Assembly (NCBI RefSeq): GCF_015056685.1
Contig: NZ_SVFW01000078.1
Coordinates: forward strand, 1 to 11,130
DNA from: Butyrivibrio sp.
GTDB lineage: Bacteria > Bacillota > Clostridia > Lachnospirales > Lachnospiraceae
DNA: 11,130 bases
Direction of reading: 5' to 3'
The notes below the pieces were generated by a model, which was given only the letters and a program-made list of their open reading frames with translations, had not been told where the DNA came from and did not search any database. A program made the translations under genes and the position numbers. This document shows, one piece after another, positions 1-6,503 of this stretch (position 1 is the first letter of the stretch; every line of letters begins with the position of its first letter).

Positions 1-1
1 A

Positions 2-73
2 GAGTATTTGCTTGATGGTTTTGATGCTACTACCGAGTCAGATTATTATAAAAAAATGGTTGGTGACAAGTAG
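2..73 (+). CDS. C-terminal tail of an upstream gene (partial)
   Basis: An open frame enters from the left edge and ends at TAG 71-73, giving 23 residues that finish in ESDYYKKMVGDK. It is placed on the + strand because the following repeat begins directly after its stop, as at several other junctions in this window. The fragment is too short for me to assign a family. The start and most of the gene lie outside the window. Confidence 0.5.
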   Translation, partial: EYLLDGFDATTESDYYKKMVGDK

Positions 74-74
74 G

Positions 75-118
75 TTACAAATCGGGATTTATAGAGGCAA
101 ATTATATTCCAGGATAAC
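75..118 (+). repeat. Dispersed intergenic repeat, copy 1 (ACAAATCGG + TTCCAG boxes)
   Basis: ACAAATCGG lies at 77-85, is followed by GATTTATAGAGGC, and 30 bases downstream comes TTCCAGGATAA at 107-117. Bases 75-112 match 6983-7020 at 34 of 38 positions. The first part is an imperfect dyad (ACAAAT..ATTTrT). It begins two bases after the upstream stop codon and runs to within about 13 bases of the next start codon, so it fills the whole gene junction. Confidence 0.8.
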
Positions 119-130
119 TGACGAGGAAAG

Positions 131-754
131 ATGTTTATGTTCAATAAATTCAAATTACGAGGAAATGTTTCGGGAGCTATCCGTTCAGATGATGAGATGG
201 CATCTGTAAATAAAGATGCTGCAGATAATTCTTTTAAAGAACAAAAAAAGAAACTGGATTTCTTTCTGCAACAAAAAGGATTTGTAAAATATAAAATCAA
301 TTCTTATGTTAGGAAGAATAATGTTAATGTATTGGAATATATAGACTTGCAAAAAGAACGATATGGATCAAGGACATTTACGGTAAATTATGCGCTGATA
401 CCGTTATATGTGACGCATTCCTACTTATCATACGATTTAGGTGATAGATTAGGGAAACTAATATGTAATAGAGATGTGTGGTGGGATTACTCTACTGCGG
501 AAATGGCAGAAGTTAGTTTTCAGAATGTAATGGATGCAATCGATAAATTTTTGTTACCATGGTTTGATGAAAGAAATAACAAAGAATCTCTTAAGAAGGA
601 GTTGCTTGAAGAAGAACAAAAACGAAAAAAATATGGCGGTCGGTTATCGGATATTCAACAAACTTGGTTGGATGTTATAGATAGTGAAGATGATTATTCG
701 GACATAATCAGTAGTAATAATGTCACATTCAAGTTGCCGAAGAAATTGCATTAA
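131..754 (+). CDS. DUF4304-family protein
   Basis: A 207-residue soluble protein with no signal peptide or membrane segment. Its middle resembles the DUF4304 family: FFLQQKGFVKYKINSYVR (44-61), then VLEYIDLQKERYGSRTFTVNYAL (67-89), then the GDRLGKLICNRDVWWDY stretch (104-120) and an FLLPWFDE segment (140-147). A charged Glu/Lys-rich helix follows (about 150-167). The molecular function of this family is not known. The ribosome site GAGGAAAG (123-130) directly abuts ATG 131, so ATG 137, two codons in, may be the true start. A repeat copy lies immediately upstream and a strong terminator downstream, so the gene is a single unit without operon partners in view. The family call is from recognition of the sequence pattern, not from a search. 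Confidence 0.72.
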   Translation: MFMFNKFKLRGNVSGAIRSDDEMASVNKDAADNSFKEQKKKLDFFLQQKGFVKYKINSYVRKNNVNVLEYIDLQKERYGSRTFTVNYALIPLYVTHSYLSYDLGDRLGKLICNRDVWWDYSTAEMAEVSFQNVMDAIDKFLLPWFDERNNKESLKKELLEEEQKRKKYGGRLSDIQQTWLDVIDSEDDYSDIISSNNVTFKLPKKLH

Positions 755-778
755 ACCGGAATGTAATCATATAATTTT

Positions 779-815
779 AAACCTCTATCTTGTTGTAATG
801 AGATAGAGGTTTTTT
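779..815 (+). terminator. Rho-independent terminator after the DUF4304 gene
   Basis: A perfect 12-base-pair stem (AAACCTCTATCT, 779-790, with AGATAGAGGTTT, 801-812) closes a 10-base loop and runs into T 810-815. It ends the transcript of the gene that stops at 754 and insulates the promoter that starts about 20 bases further on. Confidence 0.9.
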
Positions 816-831
816 ATATCAAATAAGAAAA

Positions 832-866
832 TGTTATAATAAACAAGACATATAGATGTCGTGTTT
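832..866 (+). promoter_or_regulatory. Extended -10 promoter with overlapping palindromic operator
   Basis: TG-T-TATAAT at 832-840 is a textbook extended -10 element; the -35 region is poor (TTTTAT at 812-817, 17-base spacing). Directly after it, 841-866 is a near-perfect dyad, AAACA.GACAT / ATGTC.TGTTT, with 10 of 11 arm positions pairing around ATAG. It covers the expected transcription start, as an autorepressor site would. The gene behind it is a truncated DNA-binding regulator, so the operator appears to have outlived its regulator. Confidence 0.65.
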
Positions 867-898
867 GCGATGATATGATTTTAGTGAAGTGAAAGATA

Positions 899-1015
899 AT
901 GAAGATAGACAGGCTGATTGGAATTTTTTCTGTATTACTTCAGGAAGAGAAAACTACAGCACCTGAGCTGGCAGAACGCTACGAGGCTATGAAAAAGAAC
1001 TATGAGAGGGCGTGA
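899..1015 (+). pseudogene. Truncated YafY/WYL-type transcriptional regulator (N-terminal remnant)
   Basis: 38 codons from ATG 899 to TGA 1013-1015. MKIDRLIGIFSVLLQEEKTT and APELAERYE are the typical opening of YafY/WYL regulators, the first part of their winged helix-turn-helix. Family members are usually around 300 residues, so about 90 percent is missing, including the recognition helix and the WYL ligand domain. The last nine residues (AMKKNYERA) do not fit the expected continuation and may come from the original C-terminus after an internal deletion. The stop lies three bases before the next start, so the two genes were probably translated together. The remnant cannot be a working regulator as written. 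Confidence 0.6.
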
Positions 1016-1018
1016 AAG

Positions 1019-1177
1019 ATGAAATATCCTTGGATTGAAGAATATCTGATGGAAAAACCAGGTGTTACAAAGGATTTGCAGAAGGATTGGAACTGGATTC
1101 GTTTTCAACTTGCGGGAAAAATGTTTGCTGCGATATGCCTTGATGATATAAAGCAGAAAGATACAAGTAACTTCTAA
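1019..1177 (+). pseudogene. Truncated MmcQ/YjbR-like protein (N-terminal remnant)
   Basis: 52 codons starting MKYPWIEEYLMEKPGVTKDL, continuing through DWNWIRFQLAGKMFAAICLDD and then ending after ten unrelated residues at TAA 1175-1177. The first 43 residues are the characteristic start of the MmcQ/YjbR (DUF419-like, CyaY-fold) family, normally about 115-120 residues long; the C-terminal two thirds is gone. The ribosome site GAGGG (1006-1010) lies inside the end of the preceding regulator remnant. Both genes of this pair are broken while the promoter and operator remain, so this is probably a decayed two-gene operon. Confidence 0.65.
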
Positions 1178-1233
1178 CTATGAATGACCCAAAGAAATAA
1201 CTAAATCTGGTAATGTAAATTGGAGGAATGATC

Positions 1234-1980
1234 ATGGAATATATTAGAGTTACCAAGGACAATTTAGAGGAAGAGCACATTTGCTGCGCTATATCCAATA
1301 ATAAAGACGTTCAGGTTTCATCAAAGAAAGCCTGGCTTGCAGATAGATTCGATGAGGGACTTGTCTTTTTAAAGAGCGCGGAGCGTGGCAAATGCTTTAT
1401 TGAGTACATTCCTGCTGAGAGTGCATGGGTCCCTATTGAGGCTGATGGTTATATGTACATAGATTGCCTGTGGGTTTCTGGCTCTTTTAAAGGACATGGC
1501 TATTCCACAGAGCTTCTGGATGCCTGTATTGCTGACAGTAAGGAAAAGGGTAGGAAAGGTCTTTGCATTCTTTCTTCAGCCAAGAAAAAGCCATTCCTTG
1601 CGGATCCTAAGTTCTTGAAATATAAAGGCTTTGAAGTATGCGATGAAGCTGATAATGGTATTCAGCTTTGGTACCTGCCATTTGATAAGAAGGCTGATAA
1701 GCCAGATTTCAAGGAATGTGCCAAGCATCCACACATAGATGAAAAAGGCTATGTGCTATACTACACAAATCAGTGTCCATTTAATGCTAAGTATGTTCCA
1801 GTCCTGGAAGAAACAGCTAAGAAGAACAACATTCCGTTCAAAGCAATCAAGATCCAAAGTAGAGACGAAGCCCAGAATGCGCCTACTCCTATTACAACAT
1901 ATTCTTTCTTCTGTGATGGCGAGTACGTGACCAACGAGCAGATGAATGATAAGAAATTCCTTAAGCAGATTGGGAAGTAA
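1234..1980 (+). CDS. yoaP: GNAT acetyltransferase with C-terminal YoaP domain
   Basis: A 248-residue two-domain cytosolic protein. Residues 1-150 form a GNAT fold, with the core strand MYIDCLWVSG (74-83) leading into the acetyl-CoA pyrophosphate loop FKGHGYSTELLDACI (85-99). Residues 175-245 match the YoaP domain: YTNQCPFNAKYVPVLE (177-192), the conserved AQNAPTPITTYSFF stretch (213-226) and a final TNEQMNDKKFLKQ. The same order is found in Bacillus subtilis YoaP, whose substrate is not established. ATG 1234 is preferred over the in-frame ATG 1228 because TGGAGG (1221-1226) is seven bases from the former and one from the latter. It is a single-gene unit closed by its own terminator. The domain call is firm; the acceptor substrate is unknown. 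Confidence 0.85.
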   Translation: MEYIRVTKDNLEEEHICCAISNNKDVQVSSKKAWLADRFDEGLVFLKSAERGKCFIEYIPAESAWVPIEADGYMYIDCLWVSGSFKGHGYSTELLDACIADSKEKGRKGLCILSSAKKKPFLADPKFLKYKGFEVCDEADNGIQLWYLPFDKKADKPDFKECAKHPHIDEKGYVLYYTNQCPFNAKYVPVLEETAKKNNIPFKAIKIQSRDEAQNAPTPITTYSFFCDGEYVTNEQMNDKKFLKQIGK

Positions 1981-1989
1981 GAGTTATAG

Positions 1990-2030
1990 AGAGACTTTTC
2001 ATGATTATAATTCGTGATAGTCTCTTTTTT
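1990..2030 (+). terminator. Rho-independent terminator after yoaP
   Basis: AGAGACT (1990-1996) pairs with AGTCTCT (2019-2025). An inner CATGA/TCGTG pairing extends the hairpin, and T 2025-2030 follows. It begins ten bases after the yoaP stop codon. Confidence 0.8.
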
Positions 2031-2094
2031 CTTGTTCCCTAATATTGTATCATCAAGGAAACAAGAAATAATTGATTTCTGTAAGACGATTTAA

Positions 2095-2130
2095 TTTCAG
2101 TTTTATTGACAAGCATACTAATTCTTATGG
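2095..2130 (+). repeat. Degenerate copy of the dispersed intergenic repeat
   Basis: TTTCAGTTTTATTGACAAG (2095-2113) resembles the copy at 2645-2670 (TTCCAGTTTTAC..GACAAATCG) with about six bases missing between the two boxes. The ATCGG core is not preserved. The next gene's ribosome site, TATGGAGGT, follows in the place where the repeat's GAGG end usually lies. It is accepted only because of position and partial similarity. Confidence 0.35.
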
Positions 2131-2137
2131 AGGTATT

Positions 2138-2623
2138 ATGAACCATGACATGACAGTTCCATGTGAAGAAGGACTGATCAATCTTCGCGTCGGAGCGATT
2201 ATTATGAAAAACGGAAAAATATTGATGGTGGGAAACGATAGCGCGGATTATCTCTATTCCGTTGGCGGACGTATCAAGTTCGGCGAGACATCCGAAGAAG
2301 CTGTGATACGTGAGGTGTATGAGGAGACTGGCGTTAAGCTCGATGTTGATCACTTAGGTTTTATCCATGAGAATTATTTCTATGGAGATGCTGAATCCAA
2401 TCGTGGTAAGCTTATTTATGAGGTTTCATATTTCTACTATATGAAGGTGCCGGAGGGCTTTGAGCCTGTTTGTATGAGTATGACGGAAGATGACCATGAG
2501 GAATTCCTTCGCTGGATAGATGTAAATGATCCCATCAGGTATTATCCTGAGTTTTTCAGAAAAGAGCTATTACATCCGACGGACGGAGTAAAGCATTTTG
2601 TGACAGACGAGAGAGTTATTTAA
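2138..2623 (+). CDS. Nudix hydrolase
   Basis: A 161-residue cytosolic protein with a complete Nudix box, G44-x5-E50-x7-REVYEETGV (58-66), which binds the divalent metal and cleaves nucleoside diphosphates linked to another group. The strands LRVGAIIMKNGKILMV (16-31) precede it and the fold closes with EEFLRWIDVND near the C-terminus, the usual Nudix layout and length. ATG 2138 is chosen over upstream in-frame starts because GGAGGT (2129-2134) sits four bases before it and the upstream codons do not look coding. Substrate cannot be told from sequence; likely options are damaged nucleotides or ADP-ribose-type compounds. It stands alone between two repeat copies, as a house-cleaning gene often does. 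Confidence 0.88.
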   Translation: MNHDMTVPCEEGLINLRVGAIIMKNGKILMVGNDSADYLYSVGGRIKFGETSEEAVIREVYEETGVKLDVDHLGFIHENYFYGDAESNRGKLIYEVSYFYYMKVPEGFEPVCMSMTEDDHEEFLRWIDVNDPIRYYPEFFRKELLHPTDGVKHFVTDERVI

Positions 2624-2644
2624 AAAGTTAATTAAAGTTTTGAA

Positions 2645-2685
2645 TTCCAGTTTTACAGATCATGACAAATCGAAAGTTGTAAGGA
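2645..2685 (+). repeat. Dispersed intergenic repeat, copy with TTCCAG then ACAAATCG
   Basis: TTCCAGTTTTAC (2645-2656) is followed 20 bases later by ACAAATCG (2665-2672) and AAAGTTGTAAGGAT. The same 20-base offset between boxes is seen at 6456/6476. The AAGGA at the end of the element (2681-2685) appears to serve as the ribosome site of the next gene. Confidence 0.7.
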
Positions 2686-2697
2686 TAAGTGTTACAC

Positions 2698-3174
2698 ATG
2701 GGTATTATGGGATTTTTCAATAAAAAGAAAATTGATAAAACAATAACCAATAAAGAAATCTGTTTTGAAGATGAGTTTACTGATATACAATCAGGTTTAA
2801 TTTCTCTCTGTTTAGAACTTACAGATAGTCAAGTAGATACGGTTTTTGCATATTGCGGTATCGAGGACCATAGTTTTATGTTTAATTCTTTCTTTGAGAA
2901 GGATGGGACAATTCTTTCAGCTAGACAAGCTGCTACAGATGTAAGTTTAGTGAAAGAATTCTTAAGGATTGGTACACATGATTTGGAAAATTTTAAATCA
3001 GTCTGCACTAAGTGGAATAAACCAATTCCTAGACAAATTAAAATGATTTATGACGTAAAAACTGGGAAATTTGATGTAAATATCAGTTATGAATCGAGAA
3101 TTCCTTATGAATTGGAAGGTGGAAATGTTTTTAAGGAATGGTTCGATAAGGAATTGAGTGAAAGAACTCAGTAA
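2698..3174 (+). CDS. DUF600/YezG-like protein (tentative), possible immunity-type fold
   Basis: A 158-residue acidic, probably cytosolic protein. The part after residue 28 shows DIQSGLISLCLEL, AYCGIEDHSFMFNSFF (51-66) and, near the end, QIKMIYDVKTGKFDVNISYE (113-132). The arrangement of a helix, a sheet with an 'xIYDVKTGKFDVxxxYE' strand pair and a terminal helix resembles the DUF600/YezG family. YezG of Bacillus subtilis is an immunity partner of a polymorphic toxin. No toxin gene is seen here, so an orphan immunity role is only a guess. The start is uncertain: GTG 2689, ATG 2698 and ATG 2707 are all in frame. AAGGA (2681-2685) favours 2689 or 2698, while MGFFNKKK at 2707 also looks like a natural N-terminus. 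The gene has a lower GC content than its neighbours. Confidence 0.5.
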   Translation: MGIMGFFNKKKIDKTITNKEICFEDEFTDIQSGLISLCLELTDSQVDTVFAYCGIEDHSFMFNSFFEKDGTILSARQAATDVSLVKEFLRIGTHDLENFKSVCTKWNKPIPRQIKMIYDVKTGKFDVNISYESRIPYELEGGNVFKEWFDKELSERTQ

Positions 3175-3192
3175 CTTCGAATTTATGGATGT
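3173..3192 (+). repeat. Degenerate copy of the dispersed repeat at a stop codon
   Basis: AACTTCGAATTTATGGATG begins in the TAA stop of the preceding gene. It resembles AAATTCGAATTTGTAGAG at 5911-5928, which also begins at a stop codon, and more loosely AAATCGGGATTTATAGAGG at 79-97. The core dyad is TTCGAA flanked by A/T runs. Confidence 0.4.
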
Positions 3193-3243
3193 CCTGTGAA
3201 TACAGGCGGTTTCTGGGACTATCCGGATGAAACGCATAATTAA
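3175..3243 (+). pseudogene. Possible gene-tail remnant between DUF600-like and GNAT genes
   Basis: The frame of the preceding gene continues past its stop for 22 codons, ending NTGGFWDYPDETHN and TAA 3241-3243. The composition (Trp, Tyr, Pro, two Gly) looks more like protein than random spacer, and could be the C-terminus of a lost gene or of a longer ancestral version of the preceding one. No family is recognised and a stretch of this length can be open by chance. Confidence 0.2.
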
Positions 3244-3267
3244 GGGTATGTAAAGGGGCAGAGAATC

Positions 3268-3726
3268 ATGGTTGTAGAGATTACAAATCCACAGGAAAAA
3301 CAGATGATTGCAAGAAGCATATTAGAGGCTCTTACGGATTGGTTTGGAATCGAGGAAAGCAGAGAAGAATACATCACAGGAAGTGCGGATTGGACATTTT
3401 TTGCTGCAAAGGAAGCAGAGAAATACGTGGGATTCCTCTGCTTAAAAGAAACTGGCAAGGCTACAGTCGAACTAGCTGTGATGGGAGTCTTGAAAGACCA
3501 TCATCGGAGTGGTATAGGACGACAGCTGGTAGAAAGAGCAAAAGAGGTTGCTAGAAGCCAGGGCTATGAATTCATGCAAGTGAAGACAGTAAAAATGGGT
3601 GTATACGATGATTATGACAAAACCAATCATTTTTACATCAGCTGTGGATTCAAGGAACTGGAAGTGTTCCCTCTTTTATGGGATGAGTGGAATCCCTGCC
3701 AGGTGTATGTACTGTCTTTAAAATGA
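3268..3726 (+). CDS. GNAT-family N-acetyltransferase
   Basis: A 152-residue single-domain acetyltransferase that would transfer the acetyl group of acetyl-CoA to an amine. The central strand VELAVMGVLKDH (67-78) leads into the acetyl-CoA loop HRSGIGRQLVERA (79-91), matching the R/Q-x-x-G-x-G/A signature. The later YDDYDKTNHFYISCGFKELE (113-132) is the usual motif-B helix with N, FY and GF. The substrate is unknown; the DYDKTNHFY pattern occurs in small-molecule or antibiotic-type GNATs, but there is no basis for a resistance claim. AGGGG (3252-3256) is a loosely spaced ribosome site for ATG 3268. It is a separate unit, with repeat copies on both sides. Confidence 0.85.
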   Translation: MVVEITNPQEKQMIARSILEALTDWFGIEESREEYITGSADWTFFAAKEAEKYVGFLCLKETGKATVELAVMGVLKDHHRSGIGRQLVERAKEVARSQGYEFMQVKTVKMGVYDDYDKTNHFYISCGFKELEVFPLLWDEWNPCQVYVLSLK

Positions 3727-3744
3727 TGGAAATGTAGTTGTTTC

Positions 3745-3764
3745 ACTAATTGGGTTTTATAGAA
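3745..3764 (+). repeat. Dispersed intergenic repeat, diverged copy
   Basis: ACTAATTGGGTTTTATAGAA matches ACAAATCGGGATTTATAGAG of copy 1 at 16 of 20 positions. It ends just before GGGGG (3767-3771), the ribosome site of the amidohydrolase gene, in the same place the repeat takes at other junctions. Confidence 0.55.
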
Positions 3765-3777
3765 ATGGGGGTAGAAG

Positions 3778-5376
3778 ATGAAGGTACTATTAAAGGGTGG
3801 CAAAATCTATGATGGAACAGGTGATGAACCGACTATGGGGGACGTACTTATTGAGGACGATAAGATACGAGAAGTAGGTGGAAACATTGACGCAGTTGGG
3901 GTAGATCAAGTCGTAGAACTTGGGGGTAAGTCTATTGCGCCGGGATTCATCGACGCACATTCTCATAATGATTGGTTTGCAATTAAAAATGATCCGATGC
4001 CTTATTTCCTGCCGTTTATTAGACAAGGCATCACAACTTTCATAGGGGGCAACTGTGGTGTGTCTGAGGTTGGATTTCAAAAGGACTGCAAGTATGTAGA
4101 TAAAATGGGAGGCGGTCTATTCTTTTTCAAAGACACAAAAGGTGCGTATGGAAATGTCTCCGATTTTTTTGAAGAGATAGATGGTAACTGCCCTGCAAAT
4201 ATGGCAGAACTGGTGGGACATTGTTCTGCAAGAGCAGCGGTATCCGGCTTTTCTAATCGTAAGCTGACTAAGGATGAAGAGACCCAGATGCTGGCAATCA
4301 TCGAAGACAATCTAAAAAATGGTGCCGCAGGCGTGTCGCTTGGCTTGATGTATGAACCTGGACTTTATGCTGACAAGGAGGAACTGCGGAAGGTGGTAGA
4401 ACTCTGCGTCAAATACGATAAACCACTTACCGTACATCCAAGGGCAAATTCTGCCGTTTCCATGGCGTATCCTGAACTGTTAGGTCGCTCCCATATTCTA
4501 AGAGCTGTAGACGAATTGGTGGAAATATCCAAAGGAACCAATCTGAAACTACAGTATTCCCATGCTATCTTCGTAGGAAGGAAATCCTTAAAGGATCAGC
4601 CTGAGTTTTTATCCCTTATCAATCAAATGAGAAAAGAAGGAGTACGTGCCCAGTTCGATATCTACAACGAATTGAAGGGGGTATCTGTCATTACCGTTAT
4701 CCTGCCTACTTGGTATCAGGGTATGAGCGAGGAGGAGCGAAATAAACCGCTGACGAAATTGAAGTTGCGATTGCTGATTAAAGCCACCTCTATTTTATTG
4801 GGCTTTGGCTATGATGATATCGAAGTGGCCTATATCGGACCTGGGTTTGAAAAGTATGAGGGAAAGACTGTTCATCAGCTTGCAAAAGAGAATCATAAGT
4901 CTGATTTGGATATGTACCTTCAGCTTTGCAAGGAATCTAATTTCCAGGGTCGTGTCAACATGGGACCATATACGACGGAAGATATCATTCATGACTTTGA
5001 GAAAAATGAACTGTGCCTGTATATGACAGATGCATGGGTAGAGGAACATGGTATCCAGAATCCGGCAATCTATGACTGCTTCCCAAAATTTTTACAGGAT
5101 GCACTGCGGGGCAAGGGAGATACTTTGCCAAAGACTATTCAGCGTATGACAGGTGCTACTGCGGACCGATTTATGATTAAAGATAGAGGATACTTAAAGC
5201 CGGGCTATTATGCGGATATCACAGTTTTTGACGAAGAGGCATTGAAAAACTCTGAGAGAGACCGAACATGCTCCTTTGGTATCGACAGAGTCTATATCAA
5301 TGGCAAAGAAGTACTGGTCGATGGTGAAATTGACGAGAAACTTTTGCTTACTGCAGGAAAGGCAATTAGGGTTTGA
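3778..5376 (+). CDS. D-aminoacylase / N-acyl-D-amino-acid deacylase family amidohydrolase
   Basis: A 532-residue cytosolic metal-dependent amidohydrolase. N-terminal strands (1-50) belong to the small beta domain, followed by PGFIDAHSHNDW (55-66), whose HxH (61, 63) binds metal. Cys93 in GGNCGVS, Glu193 in MYEPG, His220 in LTVHPR, His262 in YSHAIF and Asp418 in YMTDAW fit the Cys/His/His/Asp centre of the D-aminoacylase family. The C-terminal MTGATADRF..KDRGYLKPGYYADITVFD (457-485) is the returning beta-domain segment. The enzyme would hydrolyse N-acyl-D-amino acids or related N-acyl or dihydropyrimidine-like compounds; the exact substrate is not predictable. Length is near the family norm. 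GGGGG at 3767-3771 sets ATG 3778. It stands alone, with no racemase, permease or peptide-uptake gene beside it. Confidence 0.85.
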   Translation: MKVLLKGGKIYDGTGDEPTMGDVLIEDDKIREVGGNIDAVGVDQVVELGGKSIAPGFIDAHSHNDWFAIKNDPMPYFLPFIRQGITTFIGGNCGVSEVGFQKDCKYVDKMGGGLFFFKDTKGAYGNVSDFFEEIDGNCPANMAELVGHCSARAAVSGFSNRKLTKDEETQMLAIIEDNLKNGAAGVSLGLMYEPGLYADKEELRKVVELCVKYDKPLTVHPRANSAVSMAYPELLGRSHILRAVDELVEISKGTNLKLQYSHAIFVGRKSLKDQPEFLSLINQMRKEGVRAQFDIYNELKGVSVITVILPTWYQGMSEEERNKPLTKLKLRLLIKATSILLGFGYDDIEVAYIGPGFEKYEGKTVHQLAKENHKSDLDMYLQLCKESNFQGRVNMGPYTTEDIIHDFEKNELCLYMTDAWVEEHGIQNPAIYDCFPKFLQDALRGKGDTLPKTIQRMTGATADRFMIKDRGYLKPGYYADITVFDEEALKNSERDRTCSFGIDRVYINGKEVLVDGEIDEKLLLTAGKAIRV

Positions 5377-5394
5377 ACCCTGGGGGACGGGGTT
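5368..5394 (+). repeat. Inverted repeat over the stop codon plus GGACGGGGTT element
   Basis: AGGGTT-TG-AACCCT (5368-5381) is a perfect dyad that spans the TGA stop of the amidohydrolase gene. It is followed by GGACGGGGTT (5385-5394), a ten-base string found again at 6963-6972 behind the EamA gene. G-rich strings of this kind often belong to small dispersed repeats, but only two copies are visible here. Confidence 0.4.
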
Positions 5395-5486
5395 GATGTA
5401 TGTAAACGAACAATAGAGTTCTTTGAGAATACTTAACGAGAATAAGGAAAGTGATAGTCGTATTAACCGGAATACAATGTAGACCG

Positions 5487-5507
5487 ACAAATCGGTATTT
5501 GCGGAGG
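5487..5507 (+). repeat. Dispersed intergenic repeat, copy before the DUF3795 gene
   Basis: ACAAATCGG (5487-5495) followed by TATTTGCGGAGG (5496-5507) forms the dyad ACAAAT-CGGT-ATTTG and ends in the GGAGG that serves as ribosome site for ATG 5513. Just upstream, AACCGGAATACAATG (5465-5479) resembles AACCGGAATGTAATC at 754-768, at another gene end. Confidence 0.75.
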
Positions 5508-5512
5508 TTATT

Positions 5513-5911
5513 ATGAAAAGAGAATTAGGAATAGCTCGCTGTGGGTTGGCATGCTGCTTGTGTTTTGAGAATGTAACCTGCAAGGGATGCAAACGGGATG
5601 GATTCATGGAGCTATCTTGGTGTAAAGACGCAGAATGGTGTGAGGTTCGCAGATGTGGGATAGATAATAATTTAAACGGCTGTTACGAGTGTGAACCTGC
5701 AAAATGTCGAAAGGGTCTATATGCAGAAAAGATCAAGGCACGTGCGTTTGCTGAATTTGCTCGGAGGTATGGCGTTGAAGAACTTTTGGATTGCCTTGAA
5801 CGAAATGAACAGGCGGGTATCGTTTATCATCGTGAAGGAATTATGGGAGACTATGATGAATTCGATGATTTAGAGGAACTTATTACTTATATCAGGACAG
5901 GAAAAAGGTAA
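5513..5911 (+). CDS. DUF3795 cysteine-rich protein
   Basis: A 132-residue protein with twelve cysteines in its first 65 residues (10, 14, 15, 17, 23, 26, 37, 43, 48, 57, 60, 65), arranged as CGLACCLC, CKGC, WC, RRCG, CYEC and KC. This is the DUF3795 pattern, thought to bind zinc or another metal; no biochemical role is established for the family. The C-terminal half (72-132) is helical and acidic (YDEFDDLEELI), free of cysteine, and the protein has no signal peptide or membrane span, so it should be cytosolic. CGGAGG at 5502-5507, supplied by the repeat copy, sets ATG 5513. The next gene starts 45 bases after the stop and could be co-transcribed. Confidence 0.78.
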   Translation: MKRELGIARCGLACCLCFENVTCKGCKRDGFMELSWCKDAEWCEVRRCGIDNNLNGCYECEPAKCRKGLYAEKIKARAFAEFARRYGVEELLDCLERNEQAGIVYHREGIMGDYDEFDDLEELITYIRTGKR

Positions 5912-5930
5912 ATTCGAATTTGTAGAGCGA
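5909..5930 (+). repeat. Dispersed repeat, variant copy at the DUF3795 stop codon
   Basis: From the TAA stop onward the sequence reads TAAATTCGAATTTGTAGAGC. The dyad AAATTCGAATTT and the TGTAGAG end match the general pattern ACAAATCGG-ATTTrTAGAG with the first arm overlapping the stop codon. CTTAACGAG shortly after (5939-5947) is shared with 5432-5440. Confidence 0.5.
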
Positions 5931-5956
5931 TTAAAGTCTTAACGAGGACGTGTAAT

Positions 5957-6451
5957 ATGATAAAGTTTTTACATTTGTTCAAGAACTATTACTTGGGAAT
6001 ATCGTTTATAGGTATAGCAGCATTTGTGATACAAGAGATTCCATATATCGTTATGCCATTGATAAAACCTGCATCAAATCCAATCATGAATATGTCGAAT
6101 GAGATCAAATGGATTGGGACAGTACAGGGAATATTTGGTATTTTGTCTATGATTCTGCTGATGTTGATTGTAAGGGATGATGTTAAACTTATTCCGAAAG
6201 AAACAACAAAGGAAAAAATATTCCTTTTTCTTATGATTCTGATGATATTGATCAACTTTATTGGATGGATACTGTACTATATGGATTATCAGTATGGATG
6301 GCTGATCATAATCACTCAGTTTGCCGTTGTTCCGTTGTACTATTTGTTTTTAGGACTTTGGCAGAGAAATTACCTGTTGGCAGGAACGGCGGTTCCATTT
6401 TTTGTGATTCATACCATCAACGGGATTATGAATTTTGCCGTTAAGAGATAA
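5957..6451 (+). CDS. Five-helix integral membrane protein of unknown function
   Basis: A 164-residue, strongly hydrophobic protein. Five membrane segments are evident at about 12-34, 52-72, 87-108, 113-135 and 139-158, with a charged cytoplasmic-type loop RDDVKLIPKETTKEK between the second and third. Positive residues at both ends suggest an N-in topology with the C-terminus outside or close to the membrane, though this is not certain. I recognise no family and see no catalytic or transport motif. GAGGA (5943-5947) sits nine bases before ATG 5957. Its T-rich second codon positions make a shadow reading on the opposite strand open, which is a side effect of the membrane helices. Confidence 0.7.
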   Translation: MIKFLHLFKNYYLGISFIGIAAFVIQEIPYIVMPLIKPASNPIMNMSNEIKWIGTVQGIFGILSMILLMLIVRDDVKLIPKETTKEKIFLFLMILMILINFIGWILYYMDYQYGWLIIITQFAVVPLYYLFLGLWQRNYLLAGTAVPFFVIHTINGIMNFAVKR

Positions 6452-6455
6452 TATC

Positions 6456-6495
6456 TTCCAGGATAATAGACTAAGACAAATCGGGATTTGAAGGA
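6456..6495 (+). repeat. Dispersed intergenic repeat, copy before the EamA gene
   Basis: TTCCAGGATAA (6456-6466) is identical to 107-117, and 20 bases from its start comes ACAAATCGG (6476-6484), then GATTTGAAGGAG. The order TTCCAG then ACAAATCGG with 20-base offset matches 2645/2665, while 77/107 and 6985/7016 give the reverse order at 30-31 bases. Together they imply a repeat unit of about 50 bases. Its AAGGAG end (6490-6495) serves as ribosome site for ATG 6504. Confidence 0.8.
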
Positions 6496-6503
6496 GTATC
6501 GCT

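Noticed and set aside
75..118. Canonical integron attC site
   Set aside because: The expected outer boxes RYYYAAC at the left and GTTRRRY at the right are not found; here GTTAC is at the left and ATAAC at the right, and the dyad is only about 16-20 bases.
2106..2130. TTGACA as a -35 box for the Nudix gene
   Set aside because: A 17-base spacing would put the -10 box on the ribosome site GGAGGT itself, leaving no room for a leader, so the match is probably accidental and part of the degenerate repeat.
5447..5512. Short frame with ribosome site AAGGA and GTG start before the DUF3795 gene
   Set aside because: The translated 20-odd residues run through the conserved repeat and show no protein-like pattern, so it is explained by the repeat.
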